From Desulfobacterales bacterium (GTDB lineage Bacteria > Desulfobacterota > Desulfobacteria > Desulfobacterales > JAFDCJ01), in the NCBI GenBank assembly GCA_030066155.1, contig JASJCE010000004.1, positions 1 through 51,510 of the forward strand: DNA of 51,510 nt, given 5' to 3'. The notes beneath the pieces were generated by a model. It ran no database searches. It saw only the letters and a list, made by a program, of their open reading frames with translations, and was not told the origin of the DNA. The translations under genes were made by a program, and so were the position numbers. Positions 35,543 to 43,412 of this stretch are shown here, one piece after another. How positions within the stretch are numbered: position 1 is the stretch's first letter; each line of letters opens with the position of its first letter.

Positions 35543-36025
35543 TTACTTCATTTCGATAATGGGTCGCACAAATTGCGACTCCGTATCCCACGGAAACAGG
35601 ATCCAGGTGTCCTGGCTGACCTCCGTAATAAAGGTGTCGACCAGAGGTCGGCCGGCCGGTTTGGCATACACGGTAGCAAAGTGGGCACTGGGCAGCATTT
35701 CTTTGACAATGCCGGCGGTCTTGCCGGTATCGACCAGATCGTCGATCAGAAGCCAGTCGTTGCTGTCAATTTCTACCGGCTTTAGTATTTTAATCTCTCC
35801 CTGATCCTTGAAATCATAGCTTGAGATACAGACGGTATCCACGAGGCGGATTTCCAATTCCCGCGCAATGATTGACGCCGGGACCAGTCCGCCGCGGGTA
35901 ATGGTGATAATTCCCTTCCATGTTTGCATGTCCGCCAGCCGCCAGGCCAGGGCCTTGGAATCGCGGTGGAGTTGTTCCCAGGAAATGGGAAACGTCTTCT
36001 GGTAGCGTTCACCTGCTTGAGACAT
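35543..36025 (-). CDS. gpt: Xanthine-guanine phosphoribosyltransferase
   Basis: 160 residues from ATG 36025, which has TGAGGG 8 bases upstream. It is close to E. coli Gpt over its whole length: [31 protein letters not shown], the PRPP loop [26 protein letters not shown] and [11 protein letters not shown]. It converts xanthine or guanine to the nucleotide. It lies convergent to the cyclase gene and divergent from the threonine synthase-like gene. Confidence 0.95.
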   Translation of the reverse strand: MSQAGERYQKTFPISWEQLHRDSKALAWRLADMQTWKGIITITRGGLVPASIIARELEIRLVDTVCISSYDFKDQGEIKILKPVEIDSNDWLLIDDLVDTGKTAGIVKEMLPSAHFATVYAKPAGRPLVDTFITEVSQDTWILFPWDTESQFVRPIIEMK

Positions 36026-36496
36026 CATCAGAACCCTCACAATCTTTCAGCTTCGGTTTCAGCATTCATGTTGGGTTTCAGCCCACGCTAAAAGTTGCTG
36101 GATAACGGCACTTTTGGTAGGTTGGGTTGAAGTACGATACCCAACATGGTGCGACCGGGCCTCAACCCAACCTACAGAATGTTACATTTGTAACGCAGGA
36201 GGAAACGGCCTTTTTACCAAATTAAAATCCTGAAATAATCCAGAACCACTATCACATATTTATCTTTTATTCAATTTGCGCTATGGAGTTGTTTTAATAT
36301 GAAAATCATAATTAATCCGCCCGGACGGCATTAACATCTCATCAGTCTTCAACGAGCCAACTTATAAATCTAAACCCTGTATCGTCATTATTCCGGGCGC
36401 ATTAATTACTTGACGCGATCATAAAAAGTCTGAAATTTGATTTTTGCGCTTTTTGCGCCTTTTTGCGGCTAAACCATTTCTCGGAGTGGCACAATA
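36026..36496. other. Intergenic region with repeats B and A and a 15-bp inverted repeat
   Basis: 471 bases. Repeat B at 36062-36178 (GGTTGGGTTGAAGTACGATA with the inverse CTCAACCCAACCTAC). ATTAATCCGCCCGGA (36311-36325) pairs with TCCGGGCGCATTAAT (36392-36406) at 14 of 15 positions. Reverse repeat A at 36441-36471 (TTTTTGCGCTTTTTGCGCCT...). A tiny ORF MKIIINPPGRH overlaps the inverted repeat but is not a convincing leader peptide. Confidence 0.65.
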
Positions 36497-37762
36497 TTGG
36501 AAAACATACTCAATTTAAAATGCCTCATCTGCGGCCGTCACTATGATCCCGCCGAGGTCGATTATGTCTGTCCGGATCACGGCGACGACGGTATTCTCGA
36601 CGTTCAATATGACTATGATATCATTGCCCGCCAGATTACCAAAGCAGGGCTCAGGCATTCCGGGGAATTTACCATATGGCGGTATAAAGCCCTGCTGCCG
36701 GTTGATGCGAATGCCGCCCTGCCGCCCCTGTCCGTGGGCTGGACACCGCTGTACCATGCCCCTCGTCTGGCATCGAAACTGGGACTGCAAAATCTATGGA
36801 TCAAGGATGACGGCCGCCAACCAACAGCATCCTATAAGGATCGTGCCAGCGCCGTGGCCGTGGTTAAAGCAGCCGAAAAAAACGCCTCCATCATCACCAC
36901 GGCCAGTACCGGCAATGCCGCGGCAGCCCTGAGCGGATTGTGTGCCAGCGTCGGACAGTCGAATGTCATTTTTGTACCGCAAAGTGCGCCTCAGGCCAAA
37001 ATCGCACAGCTGCTGGTTTTCGGCTCCCGCGTCATTTTGGTGAAGGGAACCTATGATGATGCCTTCGAGCTTTGCCTGCAGGCTTCCAAGGAATACGGCT
37101 GGTACAACCGCAACACCGGCTATAATCCCTACATGTGCGAAGGCAAAAAGACGGCTGCCTATGAAATCTGCGAACAGCTCGAATGGGACGCACCGGATCG
37201 AATTTTCGTCAGCGTTGGAGACGGTTGTATCATTGGCGGACTGCACAAGGGGCTGAAAGATTTGATGGCCCTGGGCTGGATTGACCGCATGCCCAGGTTG
37301 ATGGGTATTCAGGCTGCCGGCAGCAGTTACCTGTATGAGGCATGGAAAAACAATGAAGATATTCTCACCAAACCACCGATTGATGCGCAGACGGTTGCCG
37401 ACAGCATCAGCTCCGGATTGCCCCGGGACCGCATCAAGGCCCTGAATGCCGTCAAGGAGACTGACGGCGCCTATATTTCCATAGCCGATGACGATATCAT
37501 GCGCGCAATTCCGGAATTGGCCCGGGCAACCGGTGTTTTTGCCGAACCGGCCGGCGCAGCGGCATATGCCGGACTCGTGGCAGCGGTCGATCGGCAATTG
37601 GTTTCCGCGGATGAGAACATTGTCGTGCTCAACACCGGCAACGGGTTGAAGGATATCGCCGGTGCCATGGAGGCGTTGGATCTTGTCCAAACCAAGCCGT
37701 TTCGGATTCAACCGGATTTCGCAGCGCTGGAGCAAGTCGTGGCCGGTTGGGATAGCGATTGA
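36497..37762 (+). CDS. thrC: Threonine synthase-like PLP enzyme
   Basis: 421 residues with an N-terminal Cys-rich knuckle (C9, C12, C25) found in many threonine synthases. The PLP lysine is K114 (TASYKDRAS) and the phosphate loop is TASTGNAAAAL. LWIKDDGRQPT and the C-terminal FAEPAGAAAYAG agree with the family. It would convert O-phosphohomoserine to threonine. Start TTG 36497 with GGAG 10 bases upstream. No other threonine genes are near, and it sits beside purine genes, so a 2,3-diaminopropionate or related amino acid lyase role is a less likely alternative. Confidence 0.8.
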   Translation: MENILNLKCLICGRHYDPAEVDYVCPDHGDDGILDVQYDYDIIARQITKAGLRHSGEFTIWRYKALLPVDANAALPPLSVGWTPLYHAPRLASKLGLQNLWIKDDGRQPTASYKDRASAVAVVKAAEKNASIITTASTGNAAAALSGLCASVGQSNVIFVPQSAPQAKIAQLLVFGSRVILVKGTYDDAFELCLQASKEYGWYNRNTGYNPYMCEGKKTAAYEICEQLEWDAPDRIFVSVGDGCIIGGLHKGLKDLMALGWIDRMPRLMGIQAAGSSYLYEAWKNNEDILTKPPIDAQTVADSISSGLPRDRIKALNAVKETDGAYISIADDDIMRAIPELARATGVFAEPAGAAAYAGLVAAVDRQLVSADENIVVLNTGNGLKDIAGAMEALDLVQTKPFRIQPDFAALEQVVAGWDSD

Positions 37763-38205
37763 ATATTTTCGATTGAAGATTGTATAGACATAGATTCACC
37801 GCCCGCTTCGCTCGAGTCGCAGAGATCGCAGAGGAATTTTTCTTTTAACTTTCTGCTGAGAGGCCCCATTGAGGCGGGCCTCTCAACGGCAAACATAAAA
37901 TGAATATTCTTTGCGCACTTTGCGACTCTGCGGTGAATACAATATCAAATTTCATTATGCGGTTATCTATGAAGATCAAGTTAAATCCAAACTTTAACTA
38001 TCTCACCACGAAGAACACGAGGATCACGAAGAAAGAACAGCGCATATTGATTATCCTCCTTCGTGCTCTTCGTGCCCTTCGTGGTTAAAATTGCGTTACT
38101 TGAGTTTTCTGCATAACCGTATTTCAATAAATATCGTCTAAATTTTTATTGCCGCATCAGTAATCATACCCGATCTTACTAAACCTTCAAGAAAGGAAAA
38201 ATATC
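37763..38205. repeat. Repeat-rich gap with two hairpins
   Basis: 443 bases. GAGAGGCCC (37858-37866) and GGGCCTCTC (37876-37884) form a perfect 9 bp stem without T-run. CCACGAAGAACACGAGGATC (from 38006) is the inverse of CCTTCGTGCTCTTCGTGCCC (38058 onward), part of a TTCGTG word family also present at 13.50 and 49.52-49.63 kb. No ORF of interest. Confidence 0.65.
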
Positions 38206-39672
38206 GTGATCGATTTAACTGTTGATTCAGCGACACTGGCCAGGGCCGTTGAAAGAGCAAGAGAAAAAAACATCATTATTCCCACGTTCAAACAACAGCG
38301 AAACCCCGGTCTCATTCCGGATACCATCATCGCAAAATTGAAAAGGGTTGGATTGTGGGATATCGACCCGCTGAACCTGTTTCGAATTACCTGGCACAAC
38401 GAGGCGGTTGCAGATGGCGGCGGGTTTGGCGATGTGAACTTTATTGAGTTCCCCAAGGTATTGACCGGAGTTGATGCCCGGATCGTTGCGCCGGTGGGCA
38501 AATGGTTTCCCACCGGGGCACATAAAGTTGGTGCGGCATTCGGCTGCCTGGTTCCACGCCTCGTAACCGGCCAATTCGATCCGACATCCCAGAAAGCGGT
38601 TTGGCCGTCAACCGGCAACTACTGCCGGGGAGGTGCATATGACTCCGCGCTTTTGGGCTGCCAGTCCATTGCCATCCTTCCGGAGGAAATGAGCCAGGAA
38701 CGCTTTGACTGGCTCACAACGGTGGCGGGTGAAATCATCAAGACCCCTGGATCGGAAAGCAACGTCAAGGAGATATTTGACAAATGCTGGGAATTGAGAG
38801 AATCAGGCGAAGACCTGGTCATCTTCAATCAATTTGATGAGTTCGGCAACTACCTGTGGCACCATGAGGTCACCGGTCCGGCGATGATGTCAATACTGGA
38901 GCGTATTATGGGGCCTGAAGATAAATTCGCCGGTTTGATCTCGGCTACCGGTTCGGCCGGCACCATCGCCAGCGGCGATTATCTGAAGAAGCAATTTCCC
39001 GCGAGTAAAATTGCTGCGGCCGAAGCCCTGCAGTGTCCGACACTGTTAAACAACGGCTTCGGGGCGCACCGTATCGAAGGCATCGGTGACAAGCATGTGC
39101 CCTGGATCCATAATGCGAAAAACACGGACATGATCATCGCGGTGGATGACGAAACCGCTGTGTATCTGATCCGGCTTTTCAACGAACCGGCCGGGAAAAA
39201 ACATCTGATTTCCAAAGGGCTTTCCGAAACATGGGTCAGCGGGCTGGACCAGCTGGGAATTTCATGTGCCGGCAATCTGGCGGCTGCCATCAAATTCGCC
39301 AAATATTTTGAACTGGGTCCGAACGATATTGTTTTGACCGTGTTAACCGATTCCATGGAAATGTATGCCAGCCGCCTGCGCGAGCTTACCGAAGCCCACG
39401 GGGAATTCACGGAATCCGATGCCGCCGCCGTTTACGCCCAACATTTGCAGGGGCTGGGGATCGACAATATGGAGGAGCTGACTTATTACGGCCGCAAGCG
39501 GATACACAACCTCAAATACTTTACCTGGGTTGAACAGCAGGGAAAAACCTTCGAAGAAATTCAGGCCCAATGGTACGACGATGATTACTGGAAGCAGATC
39601 CCGACCTGCGTGGATGAAATCGACTCCCTGATCGAGGAATTCAATGCCAGAACCGGGTTGCTGAACGGGTGA
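38206..39672 (+). CDS. PLP-dependent fold-type II enzyme, unknown substrate
   Basis: 488 residues, longer than cysteine synthase (about 310) or TrpB (about 400). FPTGAHKVGAAFG holds the likely PLP lysine K107 and recalls TrpB's TGAHK. ATGSAGTIASGDYLK gives the glycine-rich cofactor loop. GAHRIEGIGDKHVPWI resembles the cysteine synthase loop. The C-terminal 100 residues (from about 385) have no parallel I recognise. It follows the threonine synthase-like gene on the same strand. A beta-elimination or ammonia-lyase activity in amino acid or purine breakdown is possible, but I cannot assign a substrate. Confidence 0.7.
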   Translation: MIDLTVDSATLARAVERAREKNIIIPTFKQQRNPGLIPDTIIAKLKRVGLWDIDPLNLFRITWHNEAVADGGGFGDVNFIEFPKVLTGVDARIVAPVGKWFPTGAHKVGAAFGCLVPRLVTGQFDPTSQKAVWPSTGNYCRGGAYDSALLGCQSIAILPEEMSQERFDWLTTVAGEIIKTPGSESNVKEIFDKCWELRESGEDLVIFNQFDEFGNYLWHHEVTGPAMMSILERIMGPEDKFAGLISATGSAGTIASGDYLKKQFPASKIAAAEALQCPTLLNNGFGAHRIEGIGDKHVPWIHNAKNTDMIIAVDDETAVYLIRLFNEPAGKKHLISKGLSETWVSGLDQLGISCAGNLAAAIKFAKYFELGPNDIVLTVLTDSMEMYASRLRELTEAHGEFTESDAAAVYAQHLQGLGIDNMEELTYYGRKRIHNLKYFTWVEQQGKTFEEIQAQWYDDDYWKQIPTCVDEIDSLIEEFNARTGLLNG

Positions 39673-40060
39673 CTGAAGTATTCGGGTGCCAGGTTTCGGG
39701 TTTCAGATGACCCGTCTTCGCTCTTCGAGCTTCGCCGCGGCAAGCAGGAGACAGAAGACAGAAGTCAGATGACGGAAACAGAAAAAGTTATTGGTTATTG
39801 GTGTGGGTGCCTTAGGGACAAATGATGACTGAAAGAAGGTGGGAGGGTGAAAAACTGCAGGGAATATGGTTTTGAATCGATTTCAATCGCTGTTGCAAAC
39901 CGCTCCCACATGATTTGACAAGCAAAAAGTAGTATATGGAAAATGCGATGGTAGTTTTGATGTGACCTTAAAAAGAGATAAGCTAACGAAATAGTAACTT
40001 CCGAATTCCTTCATCCGTCAGCTGCATCCCAGTCTCTCACCTTCCCACCTTCTCACCCTC
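39673..40060. repeat. Gap with dispersed word repeats
   Basis: 388 bases between convergent genes. It contains GGAGACAGAAGACAGAAGTC-type words (39747-39780), GGTGGGAGGGTGAAAAACTG (39839-39858) and its loosely inverse CTCACCTTCCCACCTTCTCA (40036-40055), the last shared with 43268-43287. No terminator with T-run was clear. Confidence 0.6.
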
Positions 40061-41389
40061 TCAAGTTCTTTCTTTCCGTGGCAGAATGCGCTCCATTACC
40101 AGTGCGAATACGCCGGCCGGAACGATGCCGGACTCCATGATGACGGCCAGTTGGGTCGGGAAATATTGAACGAATTTGGGCACTTGTGGCAGGCCAATGC
40201 CGAGGGTCAGGCTTACGGCCACGATCAGCATATTGCGGCGATTGAGTTCTTCCCGGGCGATGAGTTTCACGCCGGCAGCGGCGATCATGCCGAACATAAC
40301 GATGGACGCACCGCCCAATACTGCCTGCGGCATGGCCGAAACGACGGCGCCCAGTTTTGGGACCAGCCCGGCCAACACCAGAAATAAGGCGCCTATGGTG
40401 ACCACGTGCCGGCTCATGACGCCGGTAAAAGCGATAATCCCGACATTTTGCGAGTATGATGTATTTGGCAACGCCCCGAAAATCGATGCGAGAGCGGTAC
40501 CGGTTCCGTCGGCGATAATACCCCCGGAAAGTTCCGCATCCGTGGCTTCACGACCGGCGCCACCGATGGTTATCCCGGAGATGTCGCCTACGGATTCGAT
40601 TGTGGTAATGAGGGCCATGATGCCCATGCCGATGATGGCGGCCATATTGAAATTTAATCCGAACTTGAGGGGTGACGGTACGGCAAACCAGGCAGCATTG
40701 GCAACGGCGGCGAAGTTGACCATCTCCATGGGAATCGCAATCAGATAACCGACGACCAGACCGATCAGAATTGATGCAACCGAAAAAAATCCCCGTCCGA
40801 ATTGATGAACCCCCAGGGTTACGATCAAGACCGTCAGGGATAAAGATAACTGCTTGCCGGATGCAAACAATTCGGGTTTATTGTCCATCAACCATTTTCC
40901 GCCGCCCGCATAGACCAGCGCAACCTGCATCAATGAAATCCCGATCACCAGAACCACAACACCGGTAACAATGGGTGGGAACCAATGACGGATTTTCTTC
41001 AGGATAACTCCCAGACCAACCTGGATCAATCCGCCAATCAACGCGCCACCGAAAACGGCACTCAAACCGTAGGCCTTGGCAATCGGGATCGAAACCGGCA
41101 AAAAGCCAAAACTGGTACCTTGTACGATGGGCAGACGCGATCCAATCGGACCCAGTCCGATGCTTTGGAATAGGGTGGCTATACCGGCAATGAAAATGGC
41201 GACTTGAATCAGAAAAATTTTTTCCTGGGGCGTCACCCCGACAACGCCTCCGATAATGATCGGCACGGTGATATTGCCGACAAACATGGCCAGCACATGT
41301 TGAATGCCCAGGGGTATGGCCTGTCGTAGCGGTGGCAGATAATTGGAATCTTTGACATCAGAGGTTGTTCGGCGGTGCTGGGCGGCCAT
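40061..41389 (-). CDS. Xanthine/uracil permease (NCS2 family)
   Basis: 442-residue inner-membrane transporter with about 12-14 helices. The NCS2 determinants are VQGTSFGFLP (89-98), E265 in TTIESVGD and the NTSYSQNVG loop (309-317), arranged as in XanQ/UacT-type xanthine or urate permeases. It imports a purine, probably xanthine or urate, with protons. GGGAG precedes the ATG at 41389. It is downstream of xdhC on the same strand, and likely part of the same regulon. Confidence 0.92.
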   Translation of the reverse strand: MAAQHRRTTSDVKDSNYLPPLRQAIPLGIQHVLAMFVGNITVPIIIGGVVGVTPQEKIFLIQVAIFIAGIATLFQSIGLGPIGSRLPIVQGTSFGFLPVSIPIAKAYGLSAVFGGALIGGLIQVGLGVILKKIRHWFPPIVTGVVVLVIGISLMQVALVYAGGGKWLMDNKPELFASGKQLSLSLTVLIVTLGVHQFGRGFFSVASILIGLVVGYLIAIPMEMVNFAAVANAAWFAVPSPLKFGLNFNMAAIIGMGIMALITTIESVGDISGITIGGAGREATDAELSGGIIADGTGTALASIFGALPNTSYSQNVGIIAFTGVMSRHVVTIGALFLVLAGLVPKLGAVVSAMPQAVLGGASIVMFGMIAAAGVKLIAREELNRRNMLIVAVSLTLGIGLPQVPKFVQYFPTQLAVIMESGIVPAGVFALVMERILPRKERT

Positions 41390-41460
41390 TTGATCTCCCT
41401 TCCCAAAGCGCCAGGGTTTAACCCGTTATCGGGGTACAGCTGCCAACATGTTATCAAAAA

Positions 41461-41494
41461 AGGTTTCAGGTGTCAGTGTTCAGGTTTCAGGTTT
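41461..41494 (-). repeat. Repeat E, reverse copy
   Basis: GGTTTCAGGTGTCAGTGTTC then AGGTTTCAGG on the plus strand; reverse complement of the CCTGAAACCTGAACACTGAA words at 24511-24540 and 43383-43412. Confidence 0.65.
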
Positions 41495-41585
41495 ATGTTA
41501 GATATAACTCCACCACATCCAGCGGTGGACTCGGAAAGGTTCTACTTGCAAGTCAAACTAATCGAGGACGAGAGGGATATCCCGC

Positions 41586-42128
41586 TTAGTTTTTTTCTTC
41601 CTGGTTGGTGATATCGCAGACACATGAGTCGGCTTGCAGCTGTTTACCCTCTTTGGCTTTTTCCTCCAGGCACTTCTCCACTGCTTGGATGATGCTTTCA
41701 TAGCCGGTGCAGCGGCAGAGGTTGCCGGCATGGGCTCGCCGGATCTCTTTGCGGGACACCGTTTTTTCGCCTCTGTGCTGCTCAATAAAGGCCGTGGACG
41801 TCATAATCAAGCCGGGTGTACAAAAGCCGCATTGCACCGCGCCGGCGTCCAGATAAGCTTGCTGTATCGGTGATAATTTGCCCTCTTTGCTTTCACCCTC
41901 AGCCGTGCGGATGTTGCAGCGATCGGCCCAGACTGCCAGATACAGGCATGAATCCAGCGGAACCTCATCCACCAAAACGGTACAGGCACCGCATTCACCG
42001 GAGCCACAGCCTTCTTTGACACTGGTGTAGCCGTATTCCCGCAAAACTTCCAGCAGGGATTGACGCACGTCTACCCGCATGGTCACGGGTCTGCCGTTAA
42101 TCGTCATTGAAATGCTGCGGTTCATCAT
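41586..42128 (-). CDS. xdhC: Xanthine dehydrogenase iron-sulfur subunit
   Basis: 180 residues from ATG 42128, which overlaps the xdhB stop (ATGA) and has GGAG 7 bases upstream. The plant-type [2Fe-2S] ligands are C41, C46, C49 and C61; the second cluster ligands are C100, C103, C138 and C140 (CGFCTPG, CRCTGY). It is close to E. coli XdhC (YgeU), with about 15 extra C-terminal residues containing two more Cys (DSCVC). It passes electrons from the Mo centre to FAD in XdhB. Confidence 0.95.
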   Translation of the reverse strand: MMNRSISMTINGRPVTMRVDVRQSLLEVLREYGYTSVKEGCGSGECGACTVLVDEVPLDSCLYLAVWADRCNIRTAEGESKEGKLSPIQQAYLDAGAVQCGFCTPGLIMTSTAFIEQHRGEKTVSRKEIRRAHAGNLCRCTGYESIIQAVEKCLEEKAKEGKQLQADSCVCDITNQEEKN

Positions 42129-43003
42129 AACGTCACTCCACATGGGCTAAGGACTTTTTTCAAAACGCGTTCTGCCAGAGTTCGGATAATTTGCTCTCGA
42201 AAATCCTTGGGAGATCGCCAGGAATCCCGGGGTCTTAAATCTTCCAGCACGGAGGATCGAACCAGTTGCAGCAACGCCTGATCGAGAGTTGCACCGCGGG
42301 CTTTCTCCTCGGTCTTCCAGCACCGTAATGGCGTGGGACCGGCAACGGTGAATGCCAGCCGCAATTGTCCGACGCGGTTTCCTTCCAGAATGCAGGCTGC
42401 TGCACAGCCAATCGTCGCGATATCCATGGCATCACGCATGGCATATTTATAATAGCCGGCAGACCAGCAACGGTAGTCATCCGGGGCGATAAGCAACGAA
42501 GTCATTATTTCAGCCGGTTTGCGGTCCACCTGGCCGGGACCCTGGTAAAACTCATGCAACGGAATGCAGCGCTCCGCCTGTGGACCCTTCAATACAACCA
42601 ACGCATTCAAAACCAGCAGGGGACCGGCGCAGTCGGCGCTGGGAGCGCCGTTGCAAAGGTTCCCGCCAATGGTGGCCATGTTGCGCACTTGCGGGCCGCC
42701 GACCGTGGCGGCCCCTTCGGCCAGGACGGGAATATTATCGGTAACGATTTTCTCGGTCATCAACCGGGCAAACGTCGATCCGGCGCCAACCCTGATCGTT
42801 CCATCCGTTGCCATGGTGATATCCCGCAACTCGGCCACATCGTGAATATCCACCACATGGCGGTAGTCCGGGTGTCCCTGACGCAATCGAACCAGTACAT
42901 CCGTACCGCCCGCCAAGGGGATGGCTTTGGGATTTTGCGCCAGCAGCTGGATCGCCTCATCTACCGTATTTGCCTTATGATAACTGTCCAGATCGAACAT
43001 CAT
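42125..43003 (-). CDS. xdhB: Xanthine dehydrogenase FAD subunit
   Basis: 292 residues, identical in length to E. coli XdhB (YgeT). LAGGTDVLVRLRQ and IGGNLCNGAPSADCAGPLLV are the FAD-binding loops; YKYAMRDAMDIATIGCAAAC is strongly conserved with XdhB. It transfers electrons from XdhC clusters to NAD or another acceptor. It overlaps xdhC by 4 bp, but is separated from xdhA by a 409-base repeat-filled gap. Confidence 0.95.
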   Translation of the reverse strand: MMFDLDSYHKANTVDEAIQLLAQNPKAIPLAGGTDVLVRLRQGHPDYRHVVDIHDVAELRDITMATDGTIRVGAGSTFARLMTEKIVTDNIPVLAEGAATVGGPQVRNMATIGGNLCNGAPSADCAGPLLVLNALVVLKGPQAERCIPLHEFYQGPGQVDRKPAEIMTSLLIAPDDYRCWSAGYYKYAMRDAMDIATIGCAAACILEGNRVGQLRLAFTVAGPTPLRCWKTEEKARGATLDQALLQLVRSSVLEDLRPRDSWRSPKDFREQIIRTLAERVLKKVLSPCGVTL

Positions 43004-43412
43004 GGCCTCAAAAAAATGCCTAAAATGTCTAAATTGCCTAAAGTGCCTAAAATTAATGAACCTATGGAATGTCGAATGTCGATTGGCGAATGACGAATGA
43101 TGGAACCTAAGGAATGTTGAATGTCGATTGACAAATGACGAATGATGAAATCGCTCTCCGAGGCGTAGGCACTACAAACTCTACGAGCCGGAGGCTGCGC
43201 TCGTCTTAATTATTATATTTCGCAGTGCGACTTCCAAATTCCCCCATTTGTCATCTAATCCATCAGTTTCTCACCTTCCCACCTTCTCAACTTCTTTCTT
43301 TATTCCTCTATCCTCTGCCTTCTGACCTCTGCTCTGTCCTCTGACGTCTGTCCTCTGTCATCTAACCTCTGTTATCTGTTCTCTGAAACCTGAACACTGA
43401 AACCTGAAACCT
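43004..43412. repeat. Repeat island between xdhA and xdhB
   Basis: 409 bases inside an otherwise compact operon. From left: TGCCTAAAATGTCTAAATTG words (43017-43050), GAATGTCGAATGTCGATTGG and related words (43070-43145), repeat D GCTCTCCGAGGCGTAGGC with CTACGAGCCGGAGGCTGCGC (43153-43200), CTCACCTTCCCACCTTCTCA (43268-43287), an array of TCTGACCTCTGCTCTGTCCT-type words (43310-43385), then repeat E (43383-43412). No gene. Confidence 0.75.

Noticed and set aside
36299-36334. Mini-ORF MKIIINPPGRH before the threonine synthase-like gene, considered as an Ile/Thr attenuator leader
   Set aside because: Only three Ile and no Thr codons, and no terminator with a T-run between it and the gene.
40176-40748. 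190-codon plus-strand ORF opposite the NCS2 permease
   Set aside because: Antisense to a strongly conserved membrane transporter; composition is that of a shadow frame.
41390-41585. Possible xanthine or guanine riboswitch before the permease
   Set aside because: No recognisable conserved core or paired elements; the gap is mostly repeat E words.
43310-43412. Short repeated words considered as a CRISPR array
   Set aside because: Units of 7-10 bases are degenerate and contiguous with no spacers; no cas genes nearby.
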